From JARRJY01 sp037388705 (GTDB taxonomy: Bacteria; Pseudomonadota; Gammaproteobacteria; UBA6429; Thiohalophilaceae): 13,511 nt of DNA. Below, in pieces: positions 13,510 to 13,511 of this stretch. The notes beneath the pieces are model-generated. The model made no database searches, was not told the DNA's origin, and saw only the letters and a list, made by a program, of their open reading frames with translations. The stretch is taken from assembly GCA_037388705.1 (NCBI GenBank), contig JARRJY010000051.1:1-13511 (forward strand). The letters are read 5' to 3'. Each line of letters begins with the position of its first letter. Position 1 is the stretch's first letter. The translations under genes were made by a program, and so were the position numbers.

Positions 13510-13511
13510 GG

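Overview
The window reads as a chromosomal segment of a gammaproteobacterium with moderate, slightly AT-leaning base composition. Its backbone is the origin-proximal housekeeping block mnmG - rsmG - parA - parB - atpI - atpB - atpE - atpF. The protein types (MnmG, RsmG, the proteobacterial AtpI/AtpB forms, a 203-residue LexA and a DUF6316-like small protein) fit Gammaproteobacteria. I cannot name a genus, and mnmE is not next to mnmG. No rRNA, tRNA, CRISPR array, insertion sequence or complete oriC was seen.

Left part (1-2750): a partial AT-rich membrane protein of the O-antigen ligase/Wzy type runs off the left edge on the minus strand. It is followed by lexA on the minus strand, with a well-formed sigma70 promoter embedded in a dyad-rich operator. 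Next come a small plus-strand gene (DUF6316-like), preceded by a roughly 73-nt inverted repeat, and a minus-strand lipoprotein of the chalcone isomerase-like family. The lipoprotein gene diverges from mnmG.

Middle (2750-8800): mnmG (tRNA wobble-uridine modification) is complete and meets, tail to tail with one base between them, a very large soluble hybrid histidine kinase. The kinase layout is REC - coiled coil - FixL-like PAS - PAS - PAS - GAF - HisKA - HATPase - REC. Divergent from it is a small exported DUF302 protein, and the intergenic region between the two carries several dyads. These two genes sit between mnmG and rsmG, which are normally adjacent, so they look like an insertion into a conserved operon.

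Right part (8800-13511): rsmG (16S rRNA m7G methyltransferase), parA and parB (chromosome segregation) form a tight co-directional run. After a 164-bp gap with a strong promoter and a GC-rich discriminator comes the ATP synthase operon: atpI, atpB (a), atpE (c) and atpF (b). The window ends just after atpF, where atpH is expected. atpE has a strong Shine-Dalgarno sequence and a U-rich leader, as expected for the subunit made in most copies.

The features most worth following are the split gid cluster with its double-REC kinase and the possible heme-PAS in that kinase, the non-enterobacterial LexA operator, the clustered dyads between the kinase and DUF302 genes, and the structured leader of the small DUF6316-like gene.
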